Under the pieces are notes generated by a model. It had not been told where the DNA came from. It saw only the letters and a list, made by a program, of their open reading frames with translations, and did no database searches. From positions 1-6,905 of the forward strand of contig CAZGXQ010000043.1 of assembly GCA_964530195.1 (NCBI GenBank): a DNA stretch of 6,905 bases, in the 5' to 3' direction. Shown here piece after piece: positions 5,819-6,905 of this stretch. The DNA comes from CAZGXQ01 sp964530195 (lineage in GTDB: Bacteria > Patescibacteriota > Minisyncoccia > Minisyncoccales > GBS-2). The translations under genes and the position numbers were made by a program. How positions within the stretch are numbered: position 1 is the stretch's first letter; each line of letters starts with the position of its first letter.

Positions 5819-6031
5819 ATGAATTTTTTAACTCAAAGTTTAATTCAAGAATCAGTTTTAACACTCTTGATTTTAGCTTGGACCTTACCTTGGAAAGGAG
5901 TGGCTCTTTGGAAAGCAGCCAAAAACAATCACAAAGGATGGTTTGTAGCATTGTTTTTGTTGAATACTTTAGCAATACTGGAAATTCTCTACATTTTCAT
6001 TTTTAGCAAAAAGAAATCGATAAATGCTTAA
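5819..6031 (+). CDS. DUF5652-type two-helix membrane protein
   Basis: A 70-residue integral membrane protein. Helix 1 is about residues 12-31, with the signature LAWTLPWKGVALWKAAK (19-35); helix 2 is about 41-62 (WFVALFLLNTLAILEILYIF), and a short basic tail FSKKKSINA follows. The WxLPWKGxALWxAA and NTLxILEILYxFxFSKK motifs match the DUF5652 family as I remember it, for which no function is known. The loop KNNHKG and the C-terminal lysines suggest both loop and tail interact with membrane surface or cytoplasm. It begins 3 bases after the nuclease stop; GGAAG at 5804-5808 inside the previous gene is the nearest thing in this window to a Shine-Dalgarno site. A different frame spanning 5779-6006 is a shadow. 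Confidence 0.8.
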   Translation: MNFLTQSLIQESVLTLLILAWTLPWKGVALWKAAKNNHKGWFVALFLLNTLAILEILYIFIFSKKKSINA

Positions 6032-6074
6032 AATAAATTTTTTTAAAGAGTTTTTTAATTAAATCTAAAAAATT

Positions 6075-6905
6075 ATGGAAAAAATTGGTTTAATTACCGA
6101 CGAGGCTGCAGATTTATTACAAAATATCATAGAAAAATACGACATTGGCGTCGTTCCTGTTAAATTAATTTGGCCAGAAATAGAAAATTTGCCGGGCGAA
6201 AATACTTTTCAAAAAATGAGAGAATTAGAAAAAAGAGGAATTAGAAGCTTTGGTAAAACATCTCAGCCATCACCAAAGGATTTCCTCGACAAATACAAGG
6301 AAAAATTAATGAAATATGAAAAAATTATTTGTATTACCTTGACCTCGAAACATTCTGGCACCTTTAACTCTGCGGTTATGGCAAAAAATTTTCTTCATCC
6401 ACACGAACAAGAAAGAATTTTTGTTGTTGACTCTTTACAAGCTAGTGCTGGTCAAGGAATTTTAGTGTTGAAAGCCATTGATTTAATTGAAAAAAGGAAA
6501 TCAGCTGAAGAAATTGTTGAAGAATTAGAAAGCCTTAAGCTAAAGATTAAAAGCTTCGTAATACTTGAAGATCCTAAATGGTTAGAGAAGAGCGGAAGAA
6601 TTTCTTCTGTGGTTGCTAATTTATTAAGAGTTCTCGGACAAAAAGGAATAAGACCATTTTTAACTTTCAAAAATGGAAAATTGGTTCCAGGAGGAATAAA
6701 AGTAAAAGCTAAAGATAAAGTTTTGGCGTTTTTCAATCAATTTAGTAAAGACAATCAAAAAATCAGAAATAAAAACATCAAAGCAGTGATAACCCATGGC
6801 GATGATTTTTCTTCAGCTAAAAGATTGAAGGAGATGATTGAGAATGAGTTTCAGAATGCAAAAGTGGAATTTATTAATATTATAAACAATGTGGTAGGTG
6901 CATTA
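6075..6905 (+). CDS. DegV family (FakB-like) fatty-acid-binding protein, 3' truncated by window edge
   Basis: The first 277 codons are present and open to the last base; family length (~280-290) suggests only a few residues are missing. DegV/FakB proteins bind a fatty acid and, with the kinase FakA, allow its phosphorylation for phospholipid synthesis. Motifs in order: GLITDEAADL (5-14, usually TDSxxDL; Ser is Glu here), KTSQPSPKDF (61-70), LTSKHSGTFNSA (89-100), VVDSLQASAGQG (117-128), EDPKWLEKSGRISSV (165-179), IRPFLTFKNG (192-201), ITHGDD (239-244) and a terminal NNVVGAL that normally leads into a HTGPGA-like end. The TSQPS and SGT motifs that surround the fatty-acid carboxylate in characterised members are intact. 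The start ATG 6075 gives the standard N-terminus and lies 43 bases after the DUF5652 gene, in an AT-only gap without a Shine-Dalgarno site or a convincing promoter. Confidence 0.93.
   Translation, partial: MEKIGLITDEAADLLQNIIEKYDIGVVPVKLIWPEIENLPGENTFQKMRELEKRGIRSFGKTSQPSPKDFLDKYKEKLMKYEKIICITLTSKHSGTFNSAVMAKNFLHPHEQERIFVVDSLQASAGQGILVLKAIDLIEKRKSAEEIVEELESLKLKIKSFVILEDPKWLEKSGRISSVVANLLRVLGQKGIRPFLTFKNGKLVPGGIKVKAKDKVLAFFNQFSKDNQKIRNKNIKAVITHGDDFSSAKRLKEMIENEFQNAKVEFINIINNVVGAL

Noticed and set aside
5779..6006. Alternative + frame of 75 residues overlapping the nuclease end and the DUF5652 gene
   Set aside because: The other frame carries the clear DUF5652 motifs and two membrane helices; this one has no recognisable features.

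Overview
The window is an AT-rich stretch (roughly 30% GC by eye, not counted) with twelve genes, all on the + strand and packed very tightly. Four neighbouring pairs overlap or lie within 3 bases of each other, and only three gaps exceed 40 bases. Small proteins, compact packing, DUF5652-like and CPRCFW-type nuclease genes, and the near absence of Shine-Dalgarno sites suggest a Patescibacteria/CPR-type bacterium (Microgenomates or Parcubacteria-like). This is inference from gene content, since no rRNA is present. TGA is used as a stop at the ends of the PH-domain, ATP-cone and uppP genes, so the recoded genetic code of Gracilibacteria/Absconditabacteria is excluded.

Region 1 (1-3514) reads as one long co-directional run. 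It holds the 3' end of mutM (base-excision DNA glycosylase), a small coiled-coil protein, an MFS exporter-like permease, a two-helix mini-protein, a membrane-anchored bacterial PH-domain protein, a free-standing ATP-cone protein and RadC. Four junctions in the second half are translationally coupled: 7-base overlap, 1-base gap, 8-base overlap, then an ATGA overlap. The run ends at a palindromic terminator at 3521-3549.

Region 2 (3565-5045) opens with a TTGACA-type promoter almost touching the ATG of greA. A one-helix small membrane protein of unknown function and uppP (undecaprenyl-diphosphate phosphatase, cell-wall lipid recycling) follow. The UppP lacks the histidine found in the E. coli enzyme.

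Region 3 (5047-6905) starts with a second promoter candidate. It drives a PD-(D/E)XK nuclease-like protein with four cysteines, followed 3 bases later by a two-helix DUF5652-type membrane protein. A DegV/FakB-type fatty-acid-binding protein then runs off the right edge.

Together the genes cover DNA repair and processing (MutM, RadC, PD-(D/E)XK), transcript elongation (GreA), and membrane or lipid housekeeping (MFS, PH, UppP, DegV). I found no mobile element, CRISPR array, tRNA or rRNA. I see no clear new multi-gene system. The most interesting points are the four-cysteine nuclease/DUF5652 pair, the PH / ATP-cone / RadC coupled trio, the atypical UppP, and the window-wide lack of Shine-Dalgarno signals.
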